A program made the position numbers and the translations under genes. Source: Halosegnis marinus (GTDB lineage Archaea; Halobacteriota; Halobacteria; Halobacteriales; Haloarculaceae). Taken from it: DNA of 64,000 nucleotides. Within the stretch, counting starts at the first letter, position 1. Every line of letters begins with the position of its first letter. The notes below the pieces were generated by a model, which was not told where the DNA came from, did no database searches, and saw only the letters and a program-made list of their open reading frames with translations. The stretch lies in NCBI RefSeq assembly GCF_029338355.1, contig NZ_CP119802.1:496001-560000 (forward strand), in the 5' to 3' direction. Below are positions 1-8,685 of this stretch, in pieces.

Positions 1-175
1 TCACCGACTCCACGTCGGTCGCCTCGCGGCCGTCGACGCCGTGTTCGGACGCGCGGACGAGACGCCGGTCGGTGACGACGGTGACGCGGCCCTCGTCGGT
101 GCGGACGGCGCGCGGTTCCTCGCCGGTGGCGAGGTGTGGCTCGACCAGGTCGCGGGCCGATTCGCCGGGGGGCAT
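1..175 (-). CDS. Hypothetical protein, N-terminal part only
   Basis: The reading frame starts at an ATG at 175 and runs off the left edge, so only about 58 residues are seen. They form an acidic start (MPPGESARDLVEPHLATGEE) followed by an alternating hydrophobic stretch (RVTVVTDRRLVRASE). This looks like the first strands of a PH-like or bPH domain, in which a conserved 'vTdrRli' pattern is common. That assignment is inference from a short fragment. The next gene, an Eis-like acetyltransferase, ends 54 bases upstream of this start on the same strand, so the two may be co-transcribed. Function unknown. Confidence 0.55.
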   Translation of the reverse strand, partial: MPPGESARDLVEPHLATGEEPRAVRTDEGRVTVVTDRRLVRASEHGVDGREATDVESV

Positions 176-228
176 ACCCACGACGCACGCCACCCCGGCC
201 GATAAAGCGCCGGGGCCTCGCCGGTCCC

Positions 229-1434
229 TCAGAACCCTTCTTGCAAGTACGGCGTAGTCGCGGGAAACAGCGCGTCCAGCTGGGCGACGGTCCCGTCGTC
301 GGCGTCGAGTTCGCCCCCGACGGCGAGGTCGGCGGCCGACCGGTAGCCGACGACGAGCTGCGAGAACGGCCCGATACCGAGCGTCGCGTCTGCCCCGTCG
401 GGGTCGGCGGCGGTCCGTTCGACGGTCGCGCGGCCGCCGGCGACGGCGAGGTCGTAGGTGCCCGTCACCTCGTCGAGGAGGGGGTCCACGAGGCCGAGCG
501 CGAGCGAGCTGTCCGTCGGGTAGTCGAGCGCGTCGAGAGTCGCGGGCACGTCCACCAGCCGGGCCATCGGGCCGGGGTTCAGTTCGCAGTCGAGTTCCGC
601 CGGGTCCGCGACCATGTCGTGAAGCGGGCAGTCGACGGCCGTGCGGAAGCGCACCGTCCCGACCTGCGAGTCGTGGTCGGCGAGGAAGCCGAGCAGGTGG
701 CGGAACGCCTCGCGGTCGGCCGCGGCGTGGTTCGCGCGCGCCTCGAACGTCCGGTCGCCCCAGTCGCCCTCGATGCGGTAGGCGACGTAGGCGCGGGGCT
801 CGCCGTCGTCGTCGCGCCACAGGTAGACGTAGGGGTCGGAGTCCCAGCCGCGGAGCTGTCGTTCGCGCCACCACGCCTCCGAGCGGTCGAGCGAGAGAGG
901 CCGGTCCTCGGTCGCGGCCCGGTGAACGGCGTCGAGGTCGGCCCACGCGTCGGGATCGACCCGCTCCCACGTGCCGCCGGTCGCGGCCGCCGACCGGAGC
1001 GCCGAGGGCTCACACGACCACGCCAGGTAGCGGCTCGTCGTCGCCCAGCCGAACTGCGCGTAGAACGGGTGCTTGAACGGCCACAGCGCCGACAGCGGCG
1101 TCCCAGTGTCGCGGTACTCGCGGCACAGCTCGCGGAGCATCTCGCCGACGTACCCCTTCCGGCGGTGTTCGGGCGGCGTGGCGACCGTCGAAACCCCGCC
1201 CATCGGCAGGGTCGCGCCGCGCAGGCGCGTCTCGAACGGGTACGACGAACACAGCGTCAGCGGCTCGTCGCCGTCGGCCGGGTAGAGCCCGCGCCGGATT
1301 CGGGGCGGGTCCGGCCGGTCGTCGTCCAGGTCCACCTCCGGCCCGCGGTCGGGGGCGAACGCGTACTGGACGTAGTCGGCGAACAGCTCGTCGCCGGCCT
1401 CGTCGTCGGGGAGGGGGCGGAACTCGGTGTCCAT
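229..1434 (-). CDS. Eis-family GNAT N-acetyltransferase
   Basis: The product is 401 residues, the usual length of Eis-type (enhanced intracellular survival) acetyltransferases. These join two GNAT folds and a sterol-carrier-like C-terminal domain. The acetyl-CoA loop is visible near residues 80-105 as [20 protein letters not shown]. An aromatic stretch (PFKHPFYAQFGW) follows at about 120-131, as is typical of the family. The chain ends in Phe (LQEGF); in characterised Eis enzymes the C-terminal carboxylate takes part in catalysis, so the intact end supports a working enzyme. The acceptor is unknown; bacterial homologues acetylate amines such as aminoglycosides or lysines. Start chosen at ATG 1434, the only good start before the acidic N-terminus. 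Family assignment is solid, substrate open. Confidence 0.88.
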   Translation of the reverse strand: MDTEFRPLPDDEAGDELFADYVQYAFAPDRGPEVDLDDDRPDPPRIRRGLYPADGDEPLTLCSSYPFETRLRGATLPMGGVSTVATPPEHRRKGYVGEMLRELCREYRDTGTPLSALWPFKHPFYAQFGWATTSRYLAWSCEPSALRSAAATGGTWERVDPDAWADLDAVHRAATEDRPLSLDRSEAWWRERQLRGWDSDPYVYLWRDDDGEPRAYVAYRIEGDWGDRTFEARANHAAADREAFRHLLGFLADHDSQVGTVRFRTAVDCPLHDMVADPAELDCELNPGPMARLVDVPATLDALDYPTDSSLALGLVDPLLDEVTGTYDLAVAGGRATVERTAADPDGADATLGIGPFSQLVVGYRSAADLAVGGELDADDGTVAQLDALFPATTPYLQEGF

Positions 1435-1533
1435 GCCGCCCCGTGCGCCGTCGGGGGATAAATCGCCGTCGGACCCGTGCCACGACCCGCCACGGAACGG
1501 AGGATTGACGCGGCTCGACCCCCAAGTCGGGGT

Positions 1534-1743
1534 ATGACAGCGACGCTCGACCGGCTCCCCTCGTGGGCGAAGGCCGTCTCGGTGCTGGCGACCGCGGTCG
1601 TGCTCGCGGGCGTGGGCGACTTCCTGCTCTCGCAGGCGGGCTACACCGGCCTCGGCGCGCTCGTGTGGGCGCTCGGCTACGGCGGGGCCGTCGTCGCGGT
1701 GTGGGCAATCTGGTTCCGCGGCCAGGAGTTCGACCCCGACTGA
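1534..1743 (+). CDS. Small two-helix membrane protein
   Basis: A 69-residue protein with two predicted transmembrane helices, about residues 12-32 and 38-60, and a charged C-terminus (FRGQEFDPD). I chose ATG 1534 over an in-frame upstream start at 1477 because 1534 gives a compact membrane protein beginning MTATLDRLPSW and the upstream extension is arginine-rich shadow sequence. It sits divergent to the Eis-like gene and 48 bases before another small membrane protein on the same strand. I recognise no family with a known role. Confidence 0.7.
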   Translation: MTATLDRLPSWAKAVSVLATAVVLAGVGDFLLSQAGYTGLGALVWALGYGGAVVAVWAIWFRGQEFDPD

Positions 1744-1791
1744 GGGCGAACGGAAGCGTTAAGAAAACTACGACGCGAGTACCGAACAAGG

Positions 1792-2049
1792 ATGTTCGCT
1801 CTTCCGCTCCAGGTCGTCGACAACTTCCTGCTCCAGTTCGACGCGGGGCAGGTCATCCTCGCGCTGTTCGTCCTCTCGACGCTGGCGGCGCTTCCGCTGA
1901 AGTCGCTGAAGATCGTCGGCCTGAACGCCATCGTCTTCGGGCTGATATTCATGCTGACGCCCGGGTCGCTCGCGCCGATCCACTTCCGCTTCCTCGGCAT
2001 CGCGCTCGTCTTCGTCGGCCCGCTGCTCGTCATCTCGGCCCGGCAGTAA
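1792..2049 (+). CDS. Small hydrophobic membrane protein
   Basis: An 85-residue, almost entirely hydrophobic protein with two or three membrane helices (about residues 18-35, 40-58 and 65-82). A TATA-like TTAAG at about 1759-1763 lies 30 bases before ATG 1792, which fits a leaderless transcript and supports this start. It looks like a haloarchaeal conserved membrane protein of unknown function. Its C-terminus lies tail-to-tail with the DUF7521 gene 58 bases away. Confidence 0.72.
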   Translation: MFALPLQVVDNFLLQFDAGQVILALFVLSTLAALPLKSLKIVGLNAIVFGLIFMLTPGSLAPIHFRFLGIALVFVGPLLVISARQ

Positions 2050-2107
2050 CCGTTTCCGTTCTCGCTCCCTTCTCCCGGTTCTCCGCGTCGGCAGCCGCGC
2101 CGCCGCC

Positions 2108-2407
2108 TCAGCGGTACAACGAGAGGTAGATCATCCCGAAGCCGACCGAGAACGGGACCGTCTCGGCGATCTGGAGGAGGACGAACGTGTCCCCGGCCGC
2201 GCCGCCCGAGACGAGCAGCTGGGTGTTGAGGTTCGTCACCGCGACGCCCATGCTGATGAACGCGAAGCCGAGAAACGCGTACTGGAGGCGCTCGCCCCCG
2301 TTCTTGCGGTACGCTTGGAAGCTGATGACCGTGAGTCCGAGCGACAGTCCGAACAGCGCGAGCCGGAACGCCCCGAGGACGACGCCCGCGACGGAGATAT
2401 CCACCAT
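2108..2407 (-). CDS. DUF7521-family membrane protein
   Basis: A 99-residue protein with three predicted helices. It begins MVDISVAGVVLGAFRLALFG, followed by SFQAYRKNGGERLQYAFLGFAF. The 'AYRRtgs..l.yAflGFaf..lG' pattern is characteristic of the haloarchaeal DUF7521 group of small membrane proteins. In other haloarchaea these genes usually lie directly downstream of a small winged-helix regulator, and that is the case here: the regulator ends 43 bases upstream on the same strand. The pair probably forms an operon in which the membrane protein affects or is controlled by the regulator. The function of the pair is unknown to me. Confidence 0.8.
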   Translation of the reverse strand: MVDISVAGVVLGAFRLALFGLSLGLTVISFQAYRKNGGERLQYAFLGFAFISMGVAVTNLNTQLLVSGGAAGDTFVLLQIAETVPFSVGFGMIYLSLYR

Positions 2408-2450
2408 AGGTTCGTTCCTGCGCCGTCGGGTGTTAGCTCGTTCGGTTACG

Positions 2451-2804
2451 TCACTCGCCCGCGAGGTCGTCCCACAGCTGGGTGAACCGGTCCGGCGCGT
2501 TCTCCTTCCGGTAGATGCGCACGTCGTAGCCGTCGTCGTCCAGCTTGATGACGGTCGAGTCGAAGTTGCAGGTGTACACGTTGTAGTGGTTGCCGTCGTC
2601 GGCGACCGCGGTCCGTTCGCTCACCAGCTCGTGTTCCTGGAGCACCTCGAGCCGGCGGTACACCGTCGGCAGCGACATGTCGCACGCCTCCGCGAGCTCC
2701 TTCGCGGAGCGCGCCTCCGTGGCGACCGCCGCGAGGACGTCGCGTGCGCGTCCGTCGCCGATGGTGTCGAGTACCTCCTCGACCGTACGGGGCTGCTCGT
2801 CCAC
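2451..2804 (-). CDS. Winged-helix (ArsR-like) transcriptional regulator
   Basis: A 117-residue protein with a winged helix-turn-helix at about residues 18-70. The helices include RDVLAAVATEARSAKELAEA and the recognition helix MSLPTVYRRLEVLQEHELVS. The C-terminal part (about 75-117, YNVYTCNFDSTVIKLDDDGY then RIYRKEN) is a short beta-rich extension seen in haloarchaeal partners of DUF7521 proteins. No metal-binding cysteine cluster of classical ArsR sensors is present; the single Cys in CNF and the one in EACDM are isolated. It probably controls itself and the downstream membrane protein. DNA-binding role is well supported; ligand and targets unknown. Confidence 0.85.
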   Translation of the reverse strand: MDEQPRTVEEVLDTIGDGRARDVLAAVATEARSAKELAEACDMSLPTVYRRLEVLQEHELVSERTAVADDGNHYNVYTCNFDSTVIKLDDDGYDVRIYRKENAPDRFTQLWDDLAGE

Positions 2805-2858
2805 GATGAGTGATTCCGGCGACGGGACAAAAGGGTTTCTCGGTCGGGGTGGCCGGGG

Positions 2859-4520
2859 TCAGGTCGCGACGAAGTACGTCAAGTATCTTATCTCACCGGC
2901 TTGGTTCTGGATCTCGAACGTCACGATGAGCAGTCCGTCGAACGGAGACCCGTTCTTGGTTATCTGGCCGTCGAACGTGAGTTGGTTGCTGTCGCCAGTG
3001 GACCCGTTCGGAGCGAACGTTAGGTTCGAAACGGGAGTCAGACTCCCACCGAGTTCGAGACCCGTCACGACCGTTTGTCCGGCCTCATTCGTGATGTCAA
3101 TCGAAGACAGGTCCTCGGAGCCGAGGACGAACGACGCCCGCATCTTCTTGACCTCCCAAGTGTCCGAGCCGGTGTTGCTGAACGTCACCTTAATCTCGCT
3201 CGTCTGGCCGTTCGGGACCTCGGTGCCGTTCAACACGATGGAGCCGTCACGCGGATTGATGTTGACGAGGTCACCCGTCGGTGGTTGGACGTTGTCCGCC
3301 ACGTCCAGCGGGAACTCGACGGTGAACGCGTCGCCGTCATCGCGCACCGAGTTGTTGTTCGCGTCGTACCACGCCACGAGCGTGAACGAGGTGTTGTTCA
3401 GCGGGTTGAGTCCGACCGTCGCCCGCCCGTTCGCGTCGGTCGTCACGGGGTTATCGCCGGAGATGGTCACGAGACTGGCAGGCGTGATGAGGAAGTTCAC
3501 CTCCTCACCGGCGACGGGGTTGTTGTAGCCGTCCCGCAGTTCGACCGTGATGTCCGAGCCGCCGGGCTGGACGGTGTTGACCGTCCCGACTTTCGTCAGG
3601 TAGGCGGGTTCTTCCTCGGTGCTGTCGGAGCCGGCGAAGGCGACCTTCGCCATCCGGAGGTCGTAGTTGAATCCCTCCTCGAACTCGATAGTCATGGGAC
3701 CGTCACACGGCTCGGAATCCGTCTTCGACGTGTTCACACAACGCACGTCCAGGACGTACCGGCCGTCGTTCGTGCCCGCGCCGTCCGGGCCGTCGGTGTC
3801 GTACTCGTCGTCGAGAATCTGCGTCCGCCACGTCTCGGCGGAGAGGTTCGTCTCGACGGTGAGCATGAGCGGGCCGCTCGCGTTGTTCGTCACGGAGACG
3901 GCGCTCGACGGGCCGCTGACGGGGACGAGCGTGAGCGAGACGGCGTCGCCCGCGCTGGTCGCCACGTCGCCGTCGAGGGTGACGAGCGTGATGCGGCGGC
4001 CAGTGACGAGCGCGCCGCTATCGATGACGGAGACGCCGCCGTCGTCGTCCACGTTGTAGATGACGCCGTTCTCGTAGCGCGTCTCGGGCGCGACCGTGTA
4101 CTCGTTGTACGCCGGCTGGTAGACGAGCCCGGTCGTGGTGTAGTTGACGCTGCCGTTCAGATACTGGGCGGTATCAGCGTCCAGCGCTCGGAGGTTCCCG
4201 AAGGAAACCCCGGCGTCGCCCGTCGTCGTTAACGTCCCCGCCGTGGGGCCGGGGTTCAACAGGAACAGCCGGGGCGGGTAGCGGACGCCCGTCTCGATGT
4301 CCACGGGGCGGTCGCGGCCGGTGGCCGCGGCGTCGTCGACGGCGATGCCGAACGCGCGCATGTCGTCCTGGACGCGGGCGTTGTGCTCGAACTCCACCTG
4401 CTCGTTCAGCGCGGGCACGCCCGACAGCTGAACGACCGACAGCAGGGACACGACGAGCCCGAAGACGAGTATCGCCCCGAGCACCTCCGAGAGCCCCCTG
4501 TCGTCGCGCGAGAAAGTCAT
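2859..4520 (-). CDS. Pilin-like surface protein with Ig-like and EF-hand-like segments (module 1 substrate)
   Basis: A 553-residue exported protein. It begins MTFSRDDRG followed by LSEVLGAILVFGLVVSLLSV, an archaeal type III (prepilin) signal. Processing by PibD is expected after the Gly, leaving the hydrophobic helix at the mature N-terminus. The chain is beta-rich and polar with several N-x-S/T sites. An Ig-like (Big_1/invasin type) domain spans about residues 311-407 and ends in an EF-hand-like loop (DANNNSVRDDGD, 386-397). Two cysteines at about 261 and 272 may form a disulfide. ATG 4520 was chosen over an upstream ATG at 4589, which overlaps the platform gene's stop, because 4520 matches the paralogue's start and has a TATA element 28 bases upstream. 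The distal part (2859 to about 3700) is visibly poorer in GC than neighbours. Probably the secreted or pilus-forming substrate of the preceding ATPase and platform proteins. Confidence 0.82.
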   Translation of the reverse strand: MTFSRDDRGLSEVLGAILVFGLVVSLLSVVQLSGVPALNEQVEFEHNARVQDDMRAFGIAVDDAAATGRDRPVDIETGVRYPPRLFLLNPGPTAGTLTTTGDAGVSFGNLRALDADTAQYLNGSVNYTTTGLVYQPAYNEYTVAPETRYENGVIYNVDDDGGVSVIDSGALVTGRRITLVTLDGDVATSAGDAVSLTLVPVSGPSSAVSVTNNASGPLMLTVETNLSAETWRTQILDDEYDTDGPDGAGTNDGRYVLDVRCVNTSKTDSEPCDGPMTIEFEEGFNYDLRMAKVAFAGSDSTEEEPAYLTKVGTVNTVQPGGSDITVELRDGYNNPVAGEEVNFLITPASLVTISGDNPVTTDANGRATVGLNPLNNTSFTLVAWYDANNNSVRDDGDAFTVEFPLDVADNVQPPTGDLVNINPRDGSIVLNGTEVPNGQTSEIKVTFSNTGSDTWEVKKMRASFVLGSEDLSSIDITNEAGQTVVTGLELGGSLTPVSNLTFAPNGSTGDSNQLTFDGQITKNGSPFDGLLIVTFEIQNQAGEIRYLTYFVAT

Positions 4521-4544
4521 GATATCCGAGAGGCTTCCCGAGAG

Positions 4545-4553
4545 CTTAAATAC
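4545..4553 (-). promoter_or_regulatory. TATA-like promoter for the module 1 surface protein
   Basis: Read on the minus strand, the region gives GTATTTAAG, a good archaeal TATA box centred 28-30 bases before ATG 4520. Transcription would start at or just before the ATG, a leaderless transcript. The element lies in the gap between the platform gene's stop (4586) and the surface-protein start, so the substrate could be made in excess of the machinery. No mapped transcript is available to me. Confidence 0.6.
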
Positions 4554-4585
4554 GCGCTCGCGGCCCTGAGAGGAGCTCTCACGGC

Positions 4586-6619
4586 TCATCCGATCACCGT
4601 AAAGGCGACGACGCTGACGAGGACCATCCCGAGCGCGTACTTGAGCCCGGAGAGCACGTCGTCGTCGGCCAGTTTCCCGGCGATGAGGCCGGAACCGACG
4701 GCGACGATGAGCGCGGAGTGGAAGAACACCGCGCGGTAGAGCTGGACCGGGACGTTCGCCAGCGAGACCGGCGAGTCCGGCCCGGCCTCGCTCCCGACCT
4801 GGCTGATGGGCGTGAGGTAGCTCGCCTCCAGCAGCACGACGACGAGCAGATAGACGAGGAAGCCGATGACGACGACCGCGACGTACGACGAGAGCTCCCG
4901 GCGGCGCGCCCGCTCCATGCGCGCGCGGTTACGGGTGTCCTCGGCGGCGACCGCGAGCACGCGCGAGAGGTCGCCGGACGACCGGAGGCCGTCGGCGAGC
5001 AGCTTCATGGTGCGCGACAGCTGCGGGACGCGCAGGCGGGCGGCGAAGCCGAGGAGCGCGCCCGTCGTGTCGTGGTTCCAGCCGATGTCGTTGCGGACGA
5101 CCCGGACCTCCTCGGCGACGGGGCCCTCGGACCACCGCGAGACGAGTCCGAGCGCGTCGGTGAGGGGAATCCCCATCTTGTTCGCGCTGGAGAGCACGTT
5201 CAGCGTGTCCGGGAACCGCCGGGCGATCTCCTCCTCGCGGCGGCGTTTCAGCTCGTGGAACAGCGCGAGCGGCCCCCCGACGACGAGCAACGGGAGGACG
5301 AACAGCGCCGTCGTGACGCGAATCGGCGCGTCGAGCAGGGCGTCGAGCGAGACGCCGACGGAGCCCGAGGCGACGAGCGTCGCGAGCGCGGCGAGCGCGA
5401 GCGGGACGGACAGCGCCATCGAGTAGAGCGGGTCGCGCTCGACGACGCCGAGCGGGTCACGCAGCAGGGCGCGCACCCGGAGCGCGCGCTGGCGGCGGGC
5501 GTACTCGGCGCCGCGCTCGTCGTCGGCCTCGTTCGCGGGCGCCGCGGGCCGCTCGTAGTCGGCGGCTTCGGGCGTGCTCCGCCCCTGCACGAACGGGGCG
5601 CTCAGCACGTCCAGCAGGACGAGGAAGGCGACCATCGACGCGGGGATGACGAGGTAGACGAGCAGGGACACCTGCGTGACGGTGCTCCCGCCGATGAGAC
5701 TGATGACGACGAGCGTCACGATGAGGAACAGCGGCGCGGCGACGAACGCCACGACGAACACCTCGGCGAGCAGCGACAGCGTCTCCAGGAAGTCCTCCTG
5801 CTCCTCCTCGGCCTGCCGGAGGTACGAGTCCGCCTCCGTCTCCAGGAAGGCGGTCACGGACGCCCCCGAGTCGAGGACGCCGATGAGGTCGTCGAGGAAC
5901 TGTTCGAGCCCCTCGGACGGCGTGAGGTTGCGGGCGTTCTGCAGGGCCGTATACACGTCGGAGCCGAACAGCTCGATGTCCATGACGACCGTCTCGAACT
6001 CGCTCGCCACCTCGCCGTACACGTCCTCGGCGTCGGCGAGCGCGCGCATCGACTCGACCAGCGACATGCCGCCGTGCGACAGCGCGTACAGGTAGGTGAT
6101 GGCGTGCGGGAGCGTCACGTCGATGCTCTGTCTGCGCGTCGAGACGACGTTGACGGGCCAGTAGTAGCGCCCGGCCCACGTCGCCAGCCCGAACACGCCG
6201 GCGACGAGCGCCGCGAGCGCGCCGCCGGCCACCAGGTCGCGGTTCGCGGCCACCGCGTCGGCTATCGAGCCACCGACCGCGACGGGGCTGGTCAGCCCGT
6301 CGAAGACGCCCGCGAGCGCCAGCCCGTAGGCGAAGACGCCGCCGAGCAGCGCGCCCAGAAGCGCCGTGAACACGGCGTAGCGGACGCTGTCGGCGAGGTA
6401 CTCGTCGTACGTCGAGCCGATGCGGGCCTGGCTCAGCGCCCGCTGGAGCCCGTAGTGGCGGTCCGGGCGGAGCTTGAACGCCGTGCGGACCCAGCCGTAC
6501 TCCTCGCGGAGGCGGCGGCGCTCCTCGGCATCGACGTCGAGCGTGCGGCGACGCTCCGCCAGCCCGTACTCGCGGGGCGGCACCTCGACGGGGGAGGAGT
6601 CGACCTCCGGGGGGCTCAT
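4586..6619 (-). CDS. Type II/IV pilus-type platform protein, two T2SSF domains (module 1)
   Basis: A 677-residue integral membrane protein of the archaeal PilC/TadC-like platform family. Two GspF domains are visible: the first at about residues 165-330 (SIDVTLPHAITYLYALSHGG, then LTPSEGLEQFLDDL), the second near 470-600 (PDTLNVLSSANKMGIPLTDA, then VPQLSRTMKLLADGL). Each is followed by clusters of transmembrane helices. It would sit in the cytoplasmic membrane and transmit ATPase motion to the growing pilus or secreted substrate. Start at ATG 6619, which overlaps the ATPase stop in an ATGA; an in-frame upstream extension would lie inside the ATPase gene. The paralogue at 10481-12652 has the same layout and about the same length. 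Confidence 0.93.
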   Translation of the reverse strand: MSPPEVDSSPVEVPPREYGLAERRRTLDVDAEERRRLREEYGWVRTAFKLRPDRHYGLQRALSQARIGSTYDEYLADSVRYAVFTALLGALLGGVFAYGLALAGVFDGLTSPVAVGGSIADAVAANRDLVAGGALAALVAGVFGLATWAGRYYWPVNVVSTRRQSIDVTLPHAITYLYALSHGGMSLVESMRALADAEDVYGEVASEFETVVMDIELFGSDVYTALQNARNLTPSEGLEQFLDDLIGVLDSGASVTAFLETEADSYLRQAEEEQEDFLETLSLLAEVFVVAFVAAPLFLIVTLVVISLIGGSTVTQVSLLVYLVIPASMVAFLVLLDVLSAPFVQGRSTPEAADYERPAAPANEADDERGAEYARRQRALRVRALLRDPLGVVERDPLYSMALSVPLALAALATLVASGSVGVSLDALLDAPIRVTTALFVLPLLVVGGPLALFHELKRRREEEIARRFPDTLNVLSSANKMGIPLTDALGLVSRWSEGPVAEEVRVVRNDIGWNHDTTGALLGFAARLRVPQLSRTMKLLADGLRSSGDLSRVLAVAAEDTRNRARMERARRRELSSYVAVVVIGFLVYLLVVVLLEASYLTPISQVGSEAGPDSPVSLANVPVQLYRAVFFHSALIVAVGSGLIAGKLADDDVLSGLKYALGMVLVSVVAFTVIG

Positions 6620-8685
6620 CGCCGCTCCTCGTCGTCGTGGTCGTCGAACAGCGAGTTCACGTCGTCCTCGCCGCCGTCGGAGGCGGCCTCGGACTCGGGC
6701 TCGACCTCGACGCTCCGGCGCTCGCGGTCGGCCTCGCGGACGAGGTCGTTCCATATCTCGGCCTCGGCCTCGCTCGCGACGGGCGCGGGCGGGCGGTCGG
6801 GGGCCTCGACCTCGACGAAACCCTCGGGGAGCGGGACGTGCTCGCCGAGCGCGGCGGGGTCGAGCGCGCCCGCGTCGAGCCGCTCGATCACGTAGTCGGG
6901 GTCCTTCGCGTACATGTGGATGGTGCCGGCGATGGCGCGGTAGCCGGACACGCCGCTGTCGAGCAGGTACGCCAGCACGCGCTCGCGGCGCTCGATCTCT
7001 GCCGCGAGCTCCTCGTCGGACCAGCCGCGGTCGTGGGCGATCTCGGCGAGGACGTTGGAGTCGGCGAGTTCGCGGTGGGTGTCGTCGGTCGGGTCCCACT
7101 CGAAGACGCGGTTGACCGCGATCTCGTCGGGATCGTCCTCGGCGACGCCGAGTTCGTAGACGCCGGCGTTCCGGCGCACGCGGCGGTCGCCGATAAACGT
7201 CTGGCGCTGGACCGATACGATGTCGAGGTCCTGCAGCATCTGCGTCGGGATCGATAGCGGCGGGTTCTGGAGCCGCGAGAGCACCGTCTCGATGGAGTCG
7301 GCGTGGATGGTCGTGTAGGCGGTGTGGCCGGTCCCCATCGCCTGGAAGAACGTCAGCGCGACCTTCTGTTCGGTGCGTATCTCGCCGACGAGCAGGTACT
7401 CGGGGCGCTGGCGGAGCGCGGCCTGCAGGAGGTTGTACATCGACACCTCGCCGCGGCCCTCGCCCGACGCGGACGAGCGCGTCACGCTCTGAATCCAGTT
7501 CTCGTGCGGCAGGTCGATCTCCCGGGTGTCCTCGATGGTGACGACCTTCGAGGACGGGGGGATGAAGAACGACACCGCGTTCATCGAGGTGGTCTTGCCC
7601 GACCCCGTCCCGCCCGCGAACACGAGCGAGCGGTTGTTCTCGATGGCGAGCCAGAAGTACGCCATCTGTTCGAGCGAGAACGTGTTCCAGCCCGCGAGGT
7701 CGACGGGAGTGTACGGGATGTCGGCGAACTTCCGGATGGTGAAGTTCGCGCCCCGGGTGGAGACGTCGCCGCCCATCGTCAGCTGGAGACGGGAGCCGTC
7801 CGGCAGCGAGGCGTCGACGAGGGGGTTCGAGACCGAGAGCTGCTTGCCGGCCTGCTGGGCCAGCCGGACGGTGAACGACGTGAGCGCGCGCTTGCCGAAC
7901 GAGACGTTCGTCCGGAGGTCGCGGTACTCGCGGTGGTAGACGTAGACGGGCACGTCCGTGCCGTCACAGGAGATGTCCTCGATGGCGCGGTCGCGCATCA
8001 CGGCGTCGATGGCCCCGTAGTGGATGAAGTCGCGCCGCAGGTAGTACAGCACCTTGTGGAGCGTCCCGGGGTCGACGGTGGCGGCGTGCTCGCGGATGAG
8101 GTCCGCCGCCTCGTTCATGAACGCCTCTTCGCGGGAGGCGGCGTTCTCCTCGGCACCGAGGTCGATGTACATCAGCGCGTGCCGGAGCAGCGTCACGAGG
8201 TCCTCGCGGACGTACCGCTCGAAGCCGTCGAGCGTCGGCTCGACGACGTGGTAGCGGTACTCCTTCGCGTCGTCGTCGAACATGACGGCGACGTAGGCGA
8301 ACGGCTCGTTCACCCAGTAGCGCTCGACCTCGCGCCCCCCGTCGAGGTACGAGAAGTCGAAGAACGACTCCGCGAGGAACGCGTCGGTCGGCGTCTCGAA
8401 GGGCCCCTCGACGTCCCCGGCCCGGAACGACTCGCGGACCTCGCGGAGCACCTCCCAGTTCGTCCCCTCGCCGTCGAGCGGGTCGGCGTCGTGGTCCTCG
8501 GCCGCGTCCGGTCCGTCTGCCTCCCCGGCGTCGGCCGCGTCCGCTCGGTGGAGGTCGGCGTCCTCGACGCGTCGAATCGCCGGTTCGACCCGTTTAACGG
8601 CTTGTTTCGGCTCGTCGCCGCCGTCGGTTCGGCGGGTCGCGTGCCGGGCGCGCATCTCCTCGGAGTCGTTTTCCTGTTCGTTCAT
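6616..8685 (-). CDS. Type II/IV secretion-system ATPase (module 1)
   Basis: A 689-residue GspE/PilB-type ATPase. After an acidic disordered N-terminus (to about 70) come the N-terminal domain and the RecA-like motor. The motor carries Walker A GGTGSGKTT at 358-366, the Asp box around IEDTREIDLPH (384-394), Walker B region YLLVGEIR at 430-437 and the His box TTIHADS at 458-464. These are all elements expected of a working hexameric motor. It powers assembly or secretion through the platform protein encoded immediately downstream (4-bp ATGA overlap). The stretch between 8686 and the next gene at 8868 holds its promoter. Closely similar throughout to the ATPase at 12649-14538, so the two modules probably arose by duplication. 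Confidence 0.94.
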   Translation of the reverse strand: MNEQENDSEEMRARHATRRTDGGDEPKQAVKRVEPAIRRVEDADLHRADAADAGEADGPDAAEDHDADPLDGEGTNWEVLREVRESFRAGDVEGPFETPTDAFLAESFFDFSYLDGGREVERYWVNEPFAYVAVMFDDDAKEYRYHVVEPTLDGFERYVREDLVTLLRHALMYIDLGAEENAASREEAFMNEAADLIREHAATVDPGTLHKVLYYLRRDFIHYGAIDAVMRDRAIEDISCDGTDVPVYVYHREYRDLRTNVSFGKRALTSFTVRLAQQAGKQLSVSNPLVDASLPDGSRLQLTMGGDVSTRGANFTIRKFADIPYTPVDLAGWNTFSLEQMAYFWLAIENNRSLVFAGGTGSGKTTSMNAVSFFIPPSSKVVTIEDTREIDLPHENWIQSVTRSSASGEGRGEVSMYNLLQAALRQRPEYLLVGEIRTEQKVALTFFQAMGTGHTAYTTIHADSIETVLSRLQNPPLSIPTQMLQDLDIVSVQRQTFIGDRRVRRNAGVYELGVAEDDPDEIAVNRVFEWDPTDDTHRELADSNVLAEIAHDRGWSDEELAAEIERRERVLAYLLDSGVSGYRAIAGTIHMYAKDPDYVIERLDAGALDPAALGEHVPLPEGFVEVEAPDRPPAPVASEAEAEIWNDLVREADRERRSVEVEPESEAASDGGEDDVNSLFDDHDDEERR

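Noticed and set aside
4589-4589. Upstream ATG at 4589 as the start of the module 1 surface protein
   Set aside because: It overlaps the platform stop as ATGA, but the extra 23 residues are absent from the paralogue. The TATA box at about 4549 points to 4520, where the prepilin signal has the normal short leader.
4718-6895. Long plus-strand open frame opposite the module 1 platform gene
   Set aside because: Its product is Arg/Glu/His/Asp-rich with no family pattern. High-GC coding DNA leaves long antisense frames open; the minus-strand gene has clear domains.
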